Shown here piece by piece: positions 47,788 to 57,946 of a DNA stretch of 64,000 nucleotides. The DNA is from Desulfolithobacter dissulfuricans (lineage in GTDB: Bacteria > Desulfobacterota > Desulfobulbia > Desulfobulbales > Desulfobulbaceae): assembly GCF_025998535.1 (NCBI RefSeq), contig NZ_AP024233.1, forward strand, positions 1,401,219-1,465,218, read 5' to 3'. The notes below the pieces were generated by a model that ran no database searches, was not told where the DNA came from, and worked only from the letters and a program-made list of their open reading frames with translations. Numbering within the stretch: position 1 is the first letter of the stretch; the number at the start of each line of letters is the position of its first letter. Made by a program: the position numbers and the translations under genes.

Positions 47788-48105
47788 TCAAATAGGCGGC
47801 GCAATAGTCACCACAATGCGCATGTCCGTATCCGCCTTGACCCCGTGGGGCTCACGAATATCCGAGATCAGCATGTCCCCGGTCCTGGCCGGAATCTCTT
47901 CGTCGTTGTCCGCCAGAAAAGCCCCCTCTCCCTCGATCACCAGGATACTCAGCTGACCGTCCAGATCATGGCTGTGGACCGGAAAGATGGAACCGCCCTT
48001 GATGTTGAAGTTGAGAATCTTGAAAAACTCAGAATCGTGCAGCACGATACTCTTCATCCCCAGGGGACTGAACTCCCTGGTCTCGTTGAGATCTATCTTT
48101 TTCAT
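47788..48105 (-). CDS. Cupin domain protein
   Basis: A 105-residue single-domain cupin. The motif-1 region reads FPVHSHDLDGQLSILVIEGEG and motif 2 DMLISDIREPHGVKA, with His at the usual positions, so a metal site is possible. Start ATG 48105 has GAGAGGA upstream; a longer frame to 48141 lacks a site. Substrate unknown. It converges with the SH3 gene and is followed upstream by a decayed transposase. Confidence 0.82.
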   Translation of the reverse strand: MKKIDLNETREFSPLGMKSIVLHDSEFFKILNFNIKGGSIFPVHSHDLDGQLSILVIEGEGAFLADNDEEIPARTGDMLISDIREPHGVKADTDMRIVVTIAPPI

Positions 48106-48359
48106 GAATGCATTCCTCTCTCTGGTTTTTGCCACGGCCATTCCTGTTCCCCGGTCTGTTTAATTCAACCGTGACACATTTAGTGCCATCGAGAATACCA
48201 TAAAAATACCATGGATAAACCTGGAAAAATTTGAACGACTCCAAAAAAAACACGGCCTGCTCAAAATCCTCAATCCGTGACGAAAGTGCTGGAAAAACAC
48301 CGCTTCTTTGCAATTAACACATTGAAAATTCAACAAAAATATTGCAATATTTTCCTGTC

Positions 48360-48887
48360 GTAAAAACTCTCTCGGCAGATGAAAACATCGGACTGCCAGA
48401 TGTCATTGGGGTACTCGGCCTCGAACCGGCGGCGGTCCACCTTTACAGCGGGATTTCTGCCGGAAAGCCCTTCCTGTCTCAGGATGCGGTAAGCGGTGGA
48501 CAGGGAGATGGTCAGGTCCGGCGGGCAGAGATTTCTTTTTTTCATCTCGTGCAGCAGCCTGGCCACGGGTAGCCCGGGCATCTGCCTGCGCAGTTTGACC
48601 AGCGCCAGGATGGTCTCCTCGTCCACCCTCCGGCTCCTGCCCCGATCACTCCGGTGGGCGGGATAGAGAGCGCTGATCTGCCTGCCGCTCTCTGTCTACA
48701 GGCGCATCCAGTGCCTGATGGTGGAGGCAGAGATCCTGGTGCGGTTCGAGTAGGGGATATGCCAGCGCTGGTTGCTCTTGCTGCGGATCATCTCCGCCAT
48801 GGTTCCGGGATCAAGGCGGGTGCAGACCAGATCGCTGATCACACCGAAACGGAACAGGGCGACTTCTTCTCGTTGTTTTTCATCCAT
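48360..48887 (-). pseudogene. Decayed DDE transposase (HTH + truncated catalytic part)
   Basis: Begins MDEKQREEVALFRFGVISDL, then a helix-turn-helix (TRISASTIRHWMRL), an in-frame TAG at about 48697, then YPAHRSDRGRSRR and STAYRILRQEGLSG, ending at NDIWQSDV, the first catalytic strand. Nothing of the DDE core follows. This order is the N-terminus of IS481/Mu-like integrase-type transposases. The TAG and truncation make it non-functional. Confidence 0.75.
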
Positions 48888-48992
48888 GGAATCCTCCTTG
48901 GTTGAATGGATATGAACGGTTGAGTTCGGTCCATATCGCTACCAATCCTGGAGGAATCCGGGTAGGGATACAATACGGTAGGGTGGGGGTTA

Positions 48993-49477
48993 CATGGTTC
49001 TGTTCTCCTGTAATTCTGCGCTGGTAACAGGAATGAAGCCTTTGTTCATGAGGAGGTTGAAAGCATAAGCAGGGGAGCCGGAATAACTGATCCCGAGGAT
49101 CAGGGCAATCATGCGGCCGAGACGGCGCCACCACTGGCGCTGTCTCGGCCTGGCCAGGTCAGGACGCCAGCGGTTCTTCTGGCTTCGATAGGCAATGGTA
49201 CCGCGTTTTCCTGGATGAAAGAACGAAACCGGGGGAAGTAGCCAACCGGTTTCAACCGGAATACCCTGCCGCAGCGATGACATCGCAACCGGCGGATAGA
49301 GATCGGTTCCGGACAGCAGGAAAAATAGGCCAGCACAAAGCCGTGCCCCCACAAGCGCAGAGTTCCGCAACAAGGGCACCGGTCGAACTCCGGCCAGGGA
49401 AAAAATCGGCCAAGGAGAGCAGTGTGTCGAAGACAGACGATATCCTTGACGGAAACGGGAACAAAAAGTACCAGTGA
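48993..49477 (-). pseudogene. Frameshifted zinc-ribbon protein, probably mobile-element derived
   Basis: One frame reads FPWPEFDRCPCCGTLRLWGH and later RCHRCGRVFRL, two CxxC pairs of a zinc ribbon, then a second frame continues IAYRSQKNRWRPDLARPRQ, RQWWRRLGRM and LMNKGFIP to the stop at 48993. The break is near 49200. Zinc-ribbon proteins of this kind accompany transposons, but the family is not identified. No good start was found. Confidence 0.45.
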
Positions 49478-49483
49478 TCCAAC

Positions 49484-49549
49484 TCCAGGCAGGAGCTGCT
49501 ACTCCTGCCTGGAGGGAGTGATGGGCCTCTTCGATAGGCTCATCACTCC
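49484..49549. other. Twin adjacent hairpins
   Basis: TCCAGGCAGGAG and its exact complement form a 12-bp stem at 49484-49513 with a 6-base loop. One base on, GGAGTGATG/CATCACTCC form a 9-bp stem at 49515-49549 with an inner GGCCT/AGGCT pair. No T run follows. May be a terminator-like or mobile-element structure. Confidence 0.7.
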
Positions 49550-50309
49550 ACCTCTATTCATGAAAGGAAGACGTCATTCAAATAATCCGATTTCTCACTG
49601 GTCCCTGTCAACAGAATCTGAAAAATTTCTCATCTTTTTGTGAAGGGAATTTAAGAATCAACAGACAGCCTTGCAATACTTCCGGTACACCTAGGCCATG
49701 CTGTTACGGACTAGGGCCTCGTTGACGCTCACTCCGTCTGCGTATACGTAACCGCCAATTAAACCTCACCTAACTGACCGATCAACTGCCCAGGCTTGGT
49801 GGCCGCCATTAGCCTCGTTTCGTGACCGTACCGGGACATGGGCGGATTACCTGTGGAGTTTTGGCTTTGTAAAAAGAAATAAATATCATTCTAAATTGTG
49901 GTGACCTCTACAATCTGAAAGCCAGTTGTGGTACACTGGTTCAGGTAAAAAGGTTCCAGGTCAACGATCATGCGTTGTCCAGGTTATCGTTATCCTGGAG
50001 AACCGGCCCTGTCCGCTTCATCTGTACCGTCTCCCTGAAGTTGTCAGCGTCTCACGTAACCACAGACAGCTGCGGATGCCTTGGCAACCTGCAGAGCGTC
50101 GAGGTGCGTCTGGGGCTGTGTGAAGGGCGTTCGATACTCTGAGGGCCGCGTGCCGGCCCGGGAAGTGAACCTTTGAACTGTTCCGGGCCGGCATGGTTTA
50201 TCGGTGCAATGTCTGGTTGTGCCGGTCTGACGGGGTAGACATTGAAACTGAAACGCTCAATTTTGGAAAAAGGAATGTGGCTTGTACGACAAGTCCATGA
50301 TGAGGCGAG
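49550..50309. other. Intergenic region before the NMT1-type sensor kinase
   Basis: About 760 bp without a supported gene. It contains the hairpin at 50151-50193 (TGCCGGCCCGGGAA with complement TTCCGGGCCGGCA, one bulge) about 115 bp before the kinase start. No other structure or promoter was recognised. Confidence 0.4.
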
Positions 50310-52931
50310 ATGAGGAAGGCTCTTCTTCTGATATTCCTGCTGGTGTTCAACAGTTGTTGTTCTGTCGCTGCCCAGGCGGCAGGTACGGAGGACGGGCTGG
50401 AGGAGGTTGTTCTGCAGCTCAAGTGGCAGCATCAGTTCCAGTTTGCCGGCTATTATGCCGCTGTAGTCAAGGGATTTTACCGGGAAGCAGGGCTGAAAGT
50501 TATCCTGAAGGAAAGGAAACCTGGGATAGCCATTGCCGATGAACTGGTTTTCGGTCGGGCACAGTTTGCGGTGGAGATGCCGGGCCTGCTGCTCGAACGG
50601 CAGGCTGGCAAACCGGTTGTGGTCCTGGCGGCCATTCTCCAGCATTCCCCGGAGGTGGTTATAGCCCGGAAGGATACCGGGATCGCCAGTCCCCATGATC
50701 TGATCGGCAAGCGTCTCATGCTGATGCCCCATGGTAATTTCGAAACAAGAGCCATGTTCAGCCATGAAGGGATACGCAGCACTGATCTGACCATTCTCGA
50801 TCACAGCTGGGATATCGAGGATCTGATCTCCGGCCGGGTCGATGCCCAGAGCGGTTACCTGACCGATATGCCGTATGTGCTGGAAAAGCGTGGCATTGCC
50901 TACACGTTGCTCTTTCCTATCAATTATGGAATCGATTTTTATGGAGACTGCCTCTATACCAGCAGCAGGGAGATGCGGGAGCATCCGGAGCGTGTCAGGG
51001 CCTTTCTGGAGGCAAGTCTGCGTGGCTGGCAGTATGCCATGGAGCATCCCGAGGAGATGATCGATATCATCCTGGAACACTACAGTACCAGGCTCAGCAG
51101 AGAAACCCTGCGGTACGAGGCGGAAAAGGTGCGGGAACTGATGCTGCCCAGGTTCATCCAGATCGGGCACATGAATCCCGGAAGGTGGCGTCGCATTGCC
51201 GATACCTTTGTCGAGCTTGGCATGCTCAGCGCGGATTTTCCCCTGGATGACTTCATCTACTCGCCTGATAAGGCAGCGGAACGGCCTTATCTGCGGCTGA
51301 TTCTCCCTGTACTTGCCACCGCCATGCTGCTGGTGGCCTTCGTGGCTCTCCTGCTTTTCACCTTTAACCTGAAACTGAAGAAAAGCGTGCAGGAGAGAAC
51401 CATGGAGCTGGCCATGGGCGAGCAGCGCTTCCGGGAAATCTTCAACTCCACCAGCGATGCATTGTTTATCCACGACCCTGTCACAGGTCAGTTGCGCGAT
51501 GTCAACGAGACCATGCTCAAGATGTATGGCTGTACACGGGAGGAGGCACTTTCCAGGCAGCTTCAGGACTTCAGCGTGGGCAGGCCGCCATACTCCCAGG
51601 ACGATGCAAGGAAGTGGCTGCAGAAAACCCTCACCGAGGGGCCGCAGGTTTTTGAATGGCATGCCAGGCGAAAAAATGGAGAGCTCTTCTGGGTGGAGGT
51701 GTCGCTGAAAAAATCGACCATTGCCGGGGAAGATTCCATCCTGGCATCGGTCAGGGATATAACCGATCGCAGGCGCCTGGAAACCGAGTTGCGGCAGGCA
51801 CAGAAGATGGAAGCCATCGGCACACTTGCCGGCGGTATAGCCCATGATTTCAATAACATCCTGACGGCTATCTTCGGATATCTTGAGCTGGCCATGTTCA
51901 GGGGAGCCAAAGACGCTACCCTGCTGAATCATCTTGAGAAGGCGCATCTCGGTGCCGTCAGGGCCCGTGATCTGGTCCGGCAGATCCTGGCTTTCAGCCG
52001 CAAGGCAGAACAGAGTAAAAGGCCTCTCAAACTGGTAGACATCATCTCTGAAGTGGTCAGCCTGCTCCGTTCCACTATTCCGGCCTCCATCGAAATCAGG
52101 CAGGATTTCCGTTCGGAGGCCCTGGTGTATGCAGATGAGACCCAGATGCACCAGGTGATCCTGAATCTCTGTACCAATGCCTATCATGCCATGGAGCATA
52201 CCGGAGGGATCCTTACCCTTGCCCTGCATGATGTTGCAGTAGACAGCGACCATCCGCAACCCGGGATCACGCTTGATCCCGGCCGGTATGTGCGGATTAT
52301 GGTCCGTGATACGGGATCCGGCATGGATGAGAAAACCATGGCAAAAATCTTTGAGCCCTATTTCACCAGTAAAGAACATGGTAAAGGGACCGGTCTCGGG
52401 ATGGCTGTCGTCCATGGGATCATTAAAGATTGCCGTGGGGAGATCGTCGTGGAAAGTGCGGAGGGGCATGGTTCCACGTTTACGATTTATCTACCGGTTC
52501 ATGGGGCCAGGGCAATAGCTGGCAGGGAACCCCAGGCGGAACAGGTCGATTGCCGGGGAGATGCACAGATCATGGTGGTGGATGATGAAGAGACCATCAG
52601 GGAGCTGGTCAGCGCATTCCTTGGTCAGGAAGGTTATATTGTCGAGGCCTTTGAAAATGGTTTTGCGGCCTGGGACCTTCTGTCCAGGGATCCAGAGAGA
52701 TGGGACCTGTTGATCTCCGATATGACCATGCCGGGCATGGGCGGGCTGGAACTGGTGAGGCGGGTAAGGGAAATCAGACCTGAACTGCCGGTTATCCTCT
52801 GCACCGGCTACAGTAAGGATATGAACGAGGTCGAGAAGAAAAATGAACTCGGCATTGGTATGTTTCTTCAGAAACCCTTGACCAGAGATGAGTTGCTGCA
52901 GGCCGTATGCAGCGTGCTGCAAAAAACGTAG
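50310..52931 (+). CDS. Hybrid sensor histidine kinase with NMT1/THI5-like periplasmic sensor
   Basis: An 873-residue intact hybrid kinase. Signal peptide (about 1-24), an NMT1/THI5-like binding domain (about 33-260; LKWQHQFQFAGYYAAVVKG), a TM segment (about 335-358), PAS (about 380-500), HisKA with GGIAHDFNNIL, HATPase (DTGSGMDEKTMAKIFEPYF then GTGLGMAVV) and a receiver (DLLISDMTMPG, KP near 855). NMT1/THI5 domains are related to pyrimidine-precursor and ABC solute-binding proteins; the ligand here is unknown. No signal-partner gene is adjacent. Start ATG 50310 is AGATGAGG-poor in ribosome site but follows GGCGAG. Confidence 0.92.
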   Translation: MRKALLLIFLLVFNSCCSVAAQAAGTEDGLEEVVLQLKWQHQFQFAGYYAAVVKGFYREAGLKVILKERKPGIAIADELVFGRAQFAVEMPGLLLERQAGKPVVVLAAILQHSPEVVIARKDTGIASPHDLIGKRLMLMPHGNFETRAMFSHEGIRSTDLTILDHSWDIEDLISGRVDAQSGYLTDMPYVLEKRGIAYTLLFPINYGIDFYGDCLYTSSREMREHPERVRAFLEASLRGWQYAMEHPEEMIDIILEHYSTRLSRETLRYEAEKVRELMLPRFIQIGHMNPGRWRRIADTFVELGMLSADFPLDDFIYSPDKAAERPYLRLILPVLATAMLLVAFVALLLFTFNLKLKKSVQERTMELAMGEQRFREIFNSTSDALFIHDPVTGQLRDVNETMLKMYGCTREEALSRQLQDFSVGRPPYSQDDARKWLQKTLTEGPQVFEWHARRKNGELFWVEVSLKKSTIAGEDSILASVRDITDRRRLETELRQAQKMEAIGTLAGGIAHDFNNILTAIFGYLELAMFRGAKDATLLNHLEKAHLGAVRARDLVRQILAFSRKAEQSKRPLKLVDIISEVVSLLRSTIPASIEIRQDFRSEALVYADETQMHQVILNLCTNAYHAMEHTGGILTLALHDVAVDSDHPQPGITLDPGRYVRIMVRDTGSGMDEKTMAKIFEPYFTSKEHGKGTGLGMAVVHGIIKDCRGEIVVESAEGHGSTFTIYLPVHGARAIAGREPQAEQVDCRGDAQIMVVDDEETIRELVSAFLGQEGYIVEAFENGFAAWDLLSRDPERWDLLISDMTMPGMGGLELVRRVREIRPELPVILCTGYSKDMNEVEKKNELGIGMFLQKPLTRDELLQAVCSVLQKT

Positions 52932-53136
52932 TGCCTTTGTCTCGGCAGCCAGGGTCGGGGGGCGGATGGTTCAGGCTTTTGCAGAGGTCATGGCGTTTAC
53001 CCCGCGGGAGGGGGTGATAACTTTCTGAAACTTTGCTGGTTTTGTCGATGGACGGGTGCCACCGCAGAGCGGGTGGCACCAGGTAGTGTTTGGGGCCGTT
53101 CGGTGATTGGTGTTGAAGTTGGGGAAGGGCTCAACT

Positions 53137-53310
53137 ATGGATGATGACAACCTGTTTGATGAGGATGATGCCCTGGATCGGATCATGTACGAAGAGCATG
53201 CTGCAGAGGGGCAGGAGAAACCAGGGGGCCCTGGTTGTTTCGCCGGGGTGGTGATAGTGGCAGTGCAGGCAGTGGGTGCAGTTTATGGTGTGTTGCAGGT
53301 TGTCCTGTGA
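53137..53310 (+). CDS. Small acidic protein with hydrophobic C-terminus
   Basis: A 57-residue protein starting at ATG 53137 (GGGGAAGGGC upstream). The first 25 residues are very acidic (DDDNLFDEDDALDRIMYEE), followed by a Gly/Pro linker and a hydrophobic segment (about 37-57) that is probably membrane-associated. No known family recognised. It is convergent with the UPF0178 gene. Confidence 0.5.
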   Translation: MDDDNLFDEDDALDRIMYEEHAAEGQEKPGGPGCFAGVVIVAVQAVGAVYGVLQVVL

Positions 53311-53330
53311 GTTTTTGGACCGGTGGTTTT

Positions 53331-53780
53331 CTAATCTGTGTGGCCGGTCAGGAACCGGTCCAGGCTGTTGGCAAAGGTTTGCCGATCCTGTTTGCTCAGG
53401 GCTGGCGGGCCGCCGGTGTCGATGCCGCTGGCGCGGAGGGTATCCATGAAATCCCTCATGCTCAGGCGGGAGTTGATGTTCTCGGTGGTGTAGAGTTCAC
53501 CGCGGGGGTTCAGGGCATGGGCTCCCCTTTCGATGACCCTGGCGGCCAGGGGGATGTCGCCGGTTATGACCAGGTCGCCGGGGTTGAGCCTTTTTATGAT
53601 CTCATCGTCGGCCACATCAGGTCCTGCCGCTACCTGGAGGAAGGTTATCCAGGGGGAGCGGGGGATGCGCATCGGCTGGTTGGCGACCAGGGTCATCTCC
53701 ACCCTGGTACGTTCCGCCGCTCGGAAGAGGATATCCTTGATCACTACGGGACAGGCGTCGGCATCGACCCATATTTTCAT
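53331..53780 (-). CDS. yaiI: UPF0178 (YaiI/YqxD) family protein
   Basis: A 149-residue protein with the family opening [18 protein letters not shown] and the motif [16 protein letters not shown]. These are NYN/PIN-like folds; the DADACP acidic site suggests a metal-dependent nuclease-like activity, not proven. The length is normal. Confidence 0.92.
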   Translation of the reverse strand: MKIWVDADACPVVIKDILFRAAERTRVEMTLVANQPMRIPRSPWITFLQVAAGPDVADDEIIKRLNPGDLVITGDIPLAARVIERGAHALNPRGELYTTENINSRLSMRDFMDTLRASGIDTGGPPALSKQDRQTFANSLDRFLTGHTD

Positions 53781-53964
53781 TGTTTTTTACCTGGTTCTGG
53801 CTGTGAGCTCATGTATTGTTCCGGCCCGGCAAGGTCGGTGGGAAAAAACTTGCGTTTCGTTTCGGGCTGGGTAAGCTGACAGGACGTTTTGCGTATTGGG
53901 GTCGGTCCCCAGCTTTGCGGGGCCGCCTTGTCCTTACAAATTTTCACTGTGGGTATTGAAGAGT

Positions 53965-54234
53965 ATGAAACGATTTGCCAGCCTTGCTCTGATGTTGATT
54001 TTTTTCTCTTTTCCTGCTGTCGCTTCCGTGGGCGCGGCGCCTTCGGACAAGTCGGAGCGGCGTCTTGACAAGGGCAGTGGCGGTCCCATGCAGAGTCTCA
54101 TGTTTTATGAGGCAGCAGAAGAGGATGCCGAGGACATGATGGCCACGATCATCGTCGAGGATGAGGACGGCAAGGACAGGGCGGCTGCCGGGCACGATGA
54201 GAATGGGGAGGAGAAGTCAGACGCTGCAGACTGA
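53965..54234 (+). CDS. Small secreted acidic protein, unknown
   Basis: An 89-residue protein starting at ATG 53965. Signal peptide MKRFASLALMLIFFSFPAVA is clear; the mature part is short and acidic (AAEEDAEDMMATIIVEDEDG). No family recognised. Ribosome binding site weak. The longer frame from 53896 lacks a better start. Confidence 0.5.
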   Translation: MKRFASLALMLIFFSFPAVASVGAAPSDKSERRLDKGSGGPMQSLMFYEAAEEDAEDMMATIIVEDEDGKDRAAAGHDENGEEKSDAAD

Positions 54235-54544
54235 TTTCGGTCGCTCCTCGCCGTACCGGGGGATGTCTCTTCCCCTTCCCGGGAAGGACACTGGTGCTGA
54301 AACATAAACGTAAGTCGTCACAGGCACCCCATCTTTGCGCGGTCGCGTCTGTCCGCATAGAGGGGCTATAGCGGCCAGCCACGACTACACAAATATGTGG
54401 CGCCTGAGACGGCTTACATTTTTTCCCCTGCAATATCGGTCTGGTGCGCACCCTGTAATCAGTTACACATAAACAGGCCGGACTGCTGCCCGGCCTGAGT
54501 GTGATTCCTTTCTCTGGCAGTGTTCGTGGCTGCTATTACTTCTT
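54235..54544. other. Intergenic region with one hairpin
   Basis: Contains a CAGGCCGG/CCGGCCTG hairpin (54474-54497) that may terminate the small secreted-protein transcript. No gene recognised. Confidence 0.4.
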
Positions 54545-54774
54545 CCTGAATCCGTGACGGAAAAATTACTGTTTTGGGTTAGCTGCCTTGAATTTCAATC
54601 AAAATGAAGAGATAATATTGGGTTTTCCAATTCACCCATTTGTAATGGAGCCGCCCTTCGGGAGCTGGACTTTCACCGCATCCGCTGCGTCATCAACCCA
54701 TTGATAGAGCGTCACTCTAATCAATGGGCCTCTTCCTTGCGCCTGCGGCGAAATTCCAGCTTCACGGATTCAGG
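54545..54774. repeat. Palindromic MITE-like element overlapping the glnS stop codon
   Basis: Outer 13-bp perfect inverted repeats CCTGAATCCGTGA (54545-54557) and its complement (54762-54774) flank 204 bp. Inside, 54664-54760 is a long imperfect palindrome with a core CCCATTGAT...ATCAATGGG (54697-54728). The right outer arm includes the glnS stop (54762-54764) and the preceding codons for NLNP. Confidence 0.65.
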
Positions 54775-56459
54775 TTCTTTTTATTCATCTTCTGCCAGGT
54801 ATCGCGAAGGGTAACAATGCGGTTGAAGACCAGGTGGTCTGGCCGGCTGTCCTTGCTGTCCAGGCAGAAGTAGCCCTGCCGTTCGAACTGGAACCGGTCA
54901 TCCAGGGTGGCCCTGGCCAGCCCGGGCTCGACAATGGCATCGGTCAGGATATCCAGGGAATGGGGGTTGAGGAATTCCTTGAAGTCCTTTTTCTTGTCCA
55001 TGTCCGGATGCTCGACCGTGAAAAGGCGGTCGTAGAGCCGAATCTCGGCCGGGATGCCGTGCCTGGCCGAAACCCAGTGGATGGTGCCCTTGACCTTGCG
55101 GCCATCCGGCGCTGATCCGCCTCTGGTTTCCGGATCATAGGTGCAGCGCAGCTCCACAACGTTGCCCTCTTCGTCCTTGATGACCTCCTGACAGGTTATG
55201 AAATAGGCGTAACGCAGCCGTACTTCCCGGCCCGGTCCGAGGCGGAAGAATTTCTTCGGCGGATCTTCCATGAAGTCGGTGGCTTCGATGTAGATCTCGC
55301 GGCAAAAGGGCAGGGGACGGGTGCCCATCTCCGGGTTCTTGGGGTGGTTCTGGGCCTCGAAATACTCCACCTGCTCTTCCGGGTAGTTGGTGATGACCAC
55401 CTTGAGTGGCCGCAGCACGCCCAGAACGCGGGGGGCATGGTCGTTGAGATCGTCGCGGACCGCGTTTTCCAGCACGCCCATGTCCACCCAGGAGTTGCGC
55501 TTGCCGATCCCGATGATATCGCAGAAATTTCGGATCGATGCCGGTGTGTAGCCACGGCGGCGCAGCCCGGACAGGGTCAGCATCCTGGGGTCGTCCCAGC
55601 CGTTCACGTGCCCTTCGTCCACCAGTTGCAGGAGTTTACGTTTGCTCATCACCGTGTAGTTGATGTTGAGGCGGGCAAACTCGATCTGCTGGGGATGGCA
55701 GGGAGTCTTGAGGGTGTCCAGGAACCAGTCGTAGAGCGGCCGGTTGTTCTCGAATTCCAGGGTGCACAGGGAGTGGGTGATCCCTTCGAGCATGTCCGAG
55801 AGGCAGTGGGTGAAATCGTACATCGGGTAGATGCACCACTTATCCCCGGTCCGGTGATGGGGTATCTTGAGGATCCGGTAGATGACCGGATCACGCATCA
55901 GGATGTTGGGCGAGGCCATGTCGATCTTGGCCCGCAGGACGCACTCACCCTCGTCGAACTCTCCTGCCCGCATCCGCTCGAACAGCTCCAGGTTCTCCTC
56001 CACGCTCCGGTTGCGATAGGGGCTCTCCTTGCCGGGTTCGGTCAGGGTGCCCCGGTAGGCACGGATCTCCTCACCGCTCAGATGGCAGACATAGGCCTTG
56101 CCCATCTCGATGAGCTGGATGGCGTACCGGTAGAGTTTGTCGAAATAGTCCGAGGCATAATAAAGATGCTCGCCCCAGTCGTAGCCCAGCCAGCGCACGT
56201 CCTCCTTGATGGCCTCCACGTATTCAGTGGATTCCTTGCCCGGATTGGTGTCGTCAAAGCGGAGGTGACAGACCGAGTTGTACTCCTTTGCAATGCCGAA
56301 GTTGAGGCAGATGGACTTGGCATGGCCGATGTGGAGAAAGCCGTTGGGCTCGGGCGGGAACCGGGTGATCACCTGGGAGTGTTTACCCGATTTCAGGTCT
56401 TCGGCAATGATCTGGCGGATGAAATCCTGCGGCTTGTCAGCCGTGTCATGTGGTGTCAT
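54762..56459 (-). CDS. glnS: Glutaminyl-tRNA synthetase GlnS
   Basis: A 565-residue class I synthetase charging tRNA-Gln with glutamine. HIGH motif [20 protein letters not shown]-type VMSKRKLL, then the beta-barrel anticodon-binding domain (about 340-560). Start ATG 56459 overlaps the gltX stop by 4 bp (ATGA); a longer frame to 56708 lies inside gltX and is not supported. The last residues NLNP fall within the inverted repeat of a palindromic element, so the natural C-terminus may have been altered. tRNA-Gln(UUG) is at 61393. Confidence 0.96.
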   Translation of the reverse strand: MTPHDTADKPQDFIRQIIAEDLKSGKHSQVITRFPPEPNGFLHIGHAKSICLNFGIAKEYNSVCHLRFDDTNPGKESTEYVEAIKEDVRWLGYDWGEHLYYASDYFDKLYRYAIQLIEMGKAYVCHLSGEEIRAYRGTLTEPGKESPYRNRSVEENLELFERMRAGEFDEGECVLRAKIDMASPNILMRDPVIYRILKIPHHRTGDKWCIYPMYDFTHCLSDMLEGITHSLCTLEFENNRPLYDWFLDTLKTPCHPQQIEFARLNINYTVMSKRKLLQLVDEGHVNGWDDPRMLTLSGLRRRGYTPASIRNFCDIIGIGKRNSWVDMGVLENAVRDDLNDHAPRVLGVLRPLKVVITNYPEEQVEYFEAQNHPKNPEMGTRPLPFCREIYIEATDFMEDPPKKFFRLGPGREVRLRYAYFITCQEVIKDEEGNVVELRCTYDPETRGGSAPDGRKVKGTIHWVSARHGIPAEIRLYDRLFTVEHPDMDKKKDFKEFLNPHSLDILTDAIVEPGLARATLDDRFQFERQGYFCLDSKDSRPDHLVFNRIVTLRDTWQKMNKKNLNP

Positions 56460-57946
56460 GATGCGTTTTCTTCGTACAGGTGATCGATGTTTTGTAACCG
56501 TTGTACCACCCGGTCCTGTCCCAGGGCAATGAGAATGTCGAACATGCCCGGTCCGGCCAGCTGACCGGTGAGCACGGTCCGCATGCCGTTGATCAGGATG
56601 CCCGGCTTGATGTCGAGTTCGCCGGCCAGCGCCCGGGTAACCCGTTCGGTCTCTTCCTTTGTCCACTCTGGGAGCTGCGCGAAGCGCTCGGCCAGCATGG
56701 GCAGCCATTTTTTCAGGTCAGGGTGCTTGAGAATGTTTTTCTTCAGCGGCTTGGCCTCGATCTCGTAATCGTCACCAAAATAGGCCCGACCCATGGTGCA
56801 GAAGTCTTTCAGGGTATGGAACCGGTCGCGGATCAGGTCCAGGGTCTCCAGATACCACTGTTTTTTGTCATTGTCATAGGCCTCGTCCCACAGTCCGGCC
56901 TCCTCCAGCTCCTTTTTGACCATGGCGCCCAGTTCCTCGATATCCATGGTCCGCAGGTAGTGGGCGTTGATGGAGATGGCCTTGGGATCGGTGAAAAACT
57001 TGGGATCGCCCTTGCGGTAGTTGAAGACCGAGTTGACCTTGCTTATTCGCTCCAGGGTGAAGGCTTCGATCAGTTCCTCGCGCGAGAAGATTTCCTGGTC
57101 CGTGCCCGGGTTCCAGCCCAGAAGCACCAGGAAGTTGCACAGCGCCCAGGGAATGAACCCCTTATCGCGGTAGAACTGCACGGCCACGATTTCGCCATGG
57201 CTGCGCTTGGAGATTTTTCGCTTTTGCAGATCCAGGGTCAGGGGCATGTGGGCAAAGACCGGAATAGGCGCGCCCAGGGCCTCGTAGAGCAGGATCTGGC
57301 GGGTGGTGTTGGTCATGTGGTCCTGGCCGCGGATCACGTGGGTGATCCGGTCCCGGATGTCATCGACCACGTTGCACAGCAGGTAGAGCGGCCTGCCGTT
57401 TGAGCGGACAATGACAAAATCCTCGATGTCGCTGTAGGCCCGTTCAATCCGGCCGAGCACCTTGTCCTCGTAGGCCACGGTACCCTCTTTCTGCGGGACC
57501 TTGAAGCGAACCACGTACGGGATGCCGGCGGCTTCCTTTTCAGCCACTTCCTCGGGGCTCAGGTTGCGGCATGTGCCGTCGTAGCGTACGTCCTTTTTGG
57601 CGGCCAGGGCAGCTTCCCGTTTGGCATCCAGCTCTTCCTTGGTGCAGAAGCACTTGTAGGCATGGCCGGATTCCAGCAGCCGGTTGGCGGCCGCCACATG
57701 CTCGTCGGCAAACTCGGTCTGGAAATAGGGGCCTTCGTCCCAGTCCAGGCCCAGCCAGTTCAGGCCGTCCAGGATACCTTCAATGGATTCCTGGGTCGAG
57801 CGTTCGGCATCGGTATCCTCGATACGCAGGATCAGCTTGCCGCCGGTTTTTCTTGCATACAGCCAGTTGAGCAGGGCGGTTCGGGCTCCGCCGATATGGA
57901 GATACCCTGTGGGACTGGGGGGAAAACGCACACGTACTTCAGTCAT
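56456..57946 (-). CDS. gltX: Glutamyl-tRNA synthetase GltX
   Basis: A 496-residue class I synthetase charging tRNA-Glu. HIGH motif [22 protein letters not shown]-type [10 protein letters not shown], and a helical C-terminal anticodon domain. A CxC...C zinc-type segment (AYKCFC, CRNL) is present in the expected place. It is translationally coupled to glnS. With GlnS and tRNA-Gln present, it probably charges only tRNA-Glu, though this cannot be shown from sequence alone. Confidence 0.95.
   Translation of the reverse strand: MTEVRVRFPPSPTGYLHIGGARTALLNWLYARKTGGKLILRIEDTDAERSTQESIEGILDGLNWLGLDWDEGPYFQTEFADEHVAAANRLLESGHAYKCFCTKEELDAKREAALAAKKDVRYDGTCRNLSPEEVAEKEAAGIPYVVRFKVPQKEGTVAYEDKVLGRIERAYSDIEDFVIVRSNGRPLYLLCNVVDDIRDRITHVIRGQDHMTNTTRQILLYEALGAPIPVFAHMPLTLDLQKRKISKRSHGEIVAVQFYRDKGFIPWALCNFLVLLGWNPGTDQEIFSREELIEAFTLERISKVNSVFNYRKGDPKFFTDPKAISINAHYLRTMDIEELGAMVKKELEEAGLWDEAYDNDKKQWYLETLDLIRDRFHTLKDFCTMGRAYFGDDYEIEAKPLKKNILKHPDLKKWLPMLAERFAQLPEWTKEETERVTRALAGELDIKPGILINGMRTVLTGQLAGPGMFDILIALGQDRVVQRLQNIDHLYEENAS

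Noticed and set aside
52915-52935. AAAAAACGTAG at the kinase end as a third MITE copy
   Set aside because: Only the short A-rich core matches; the flanks and inverted end are absent.
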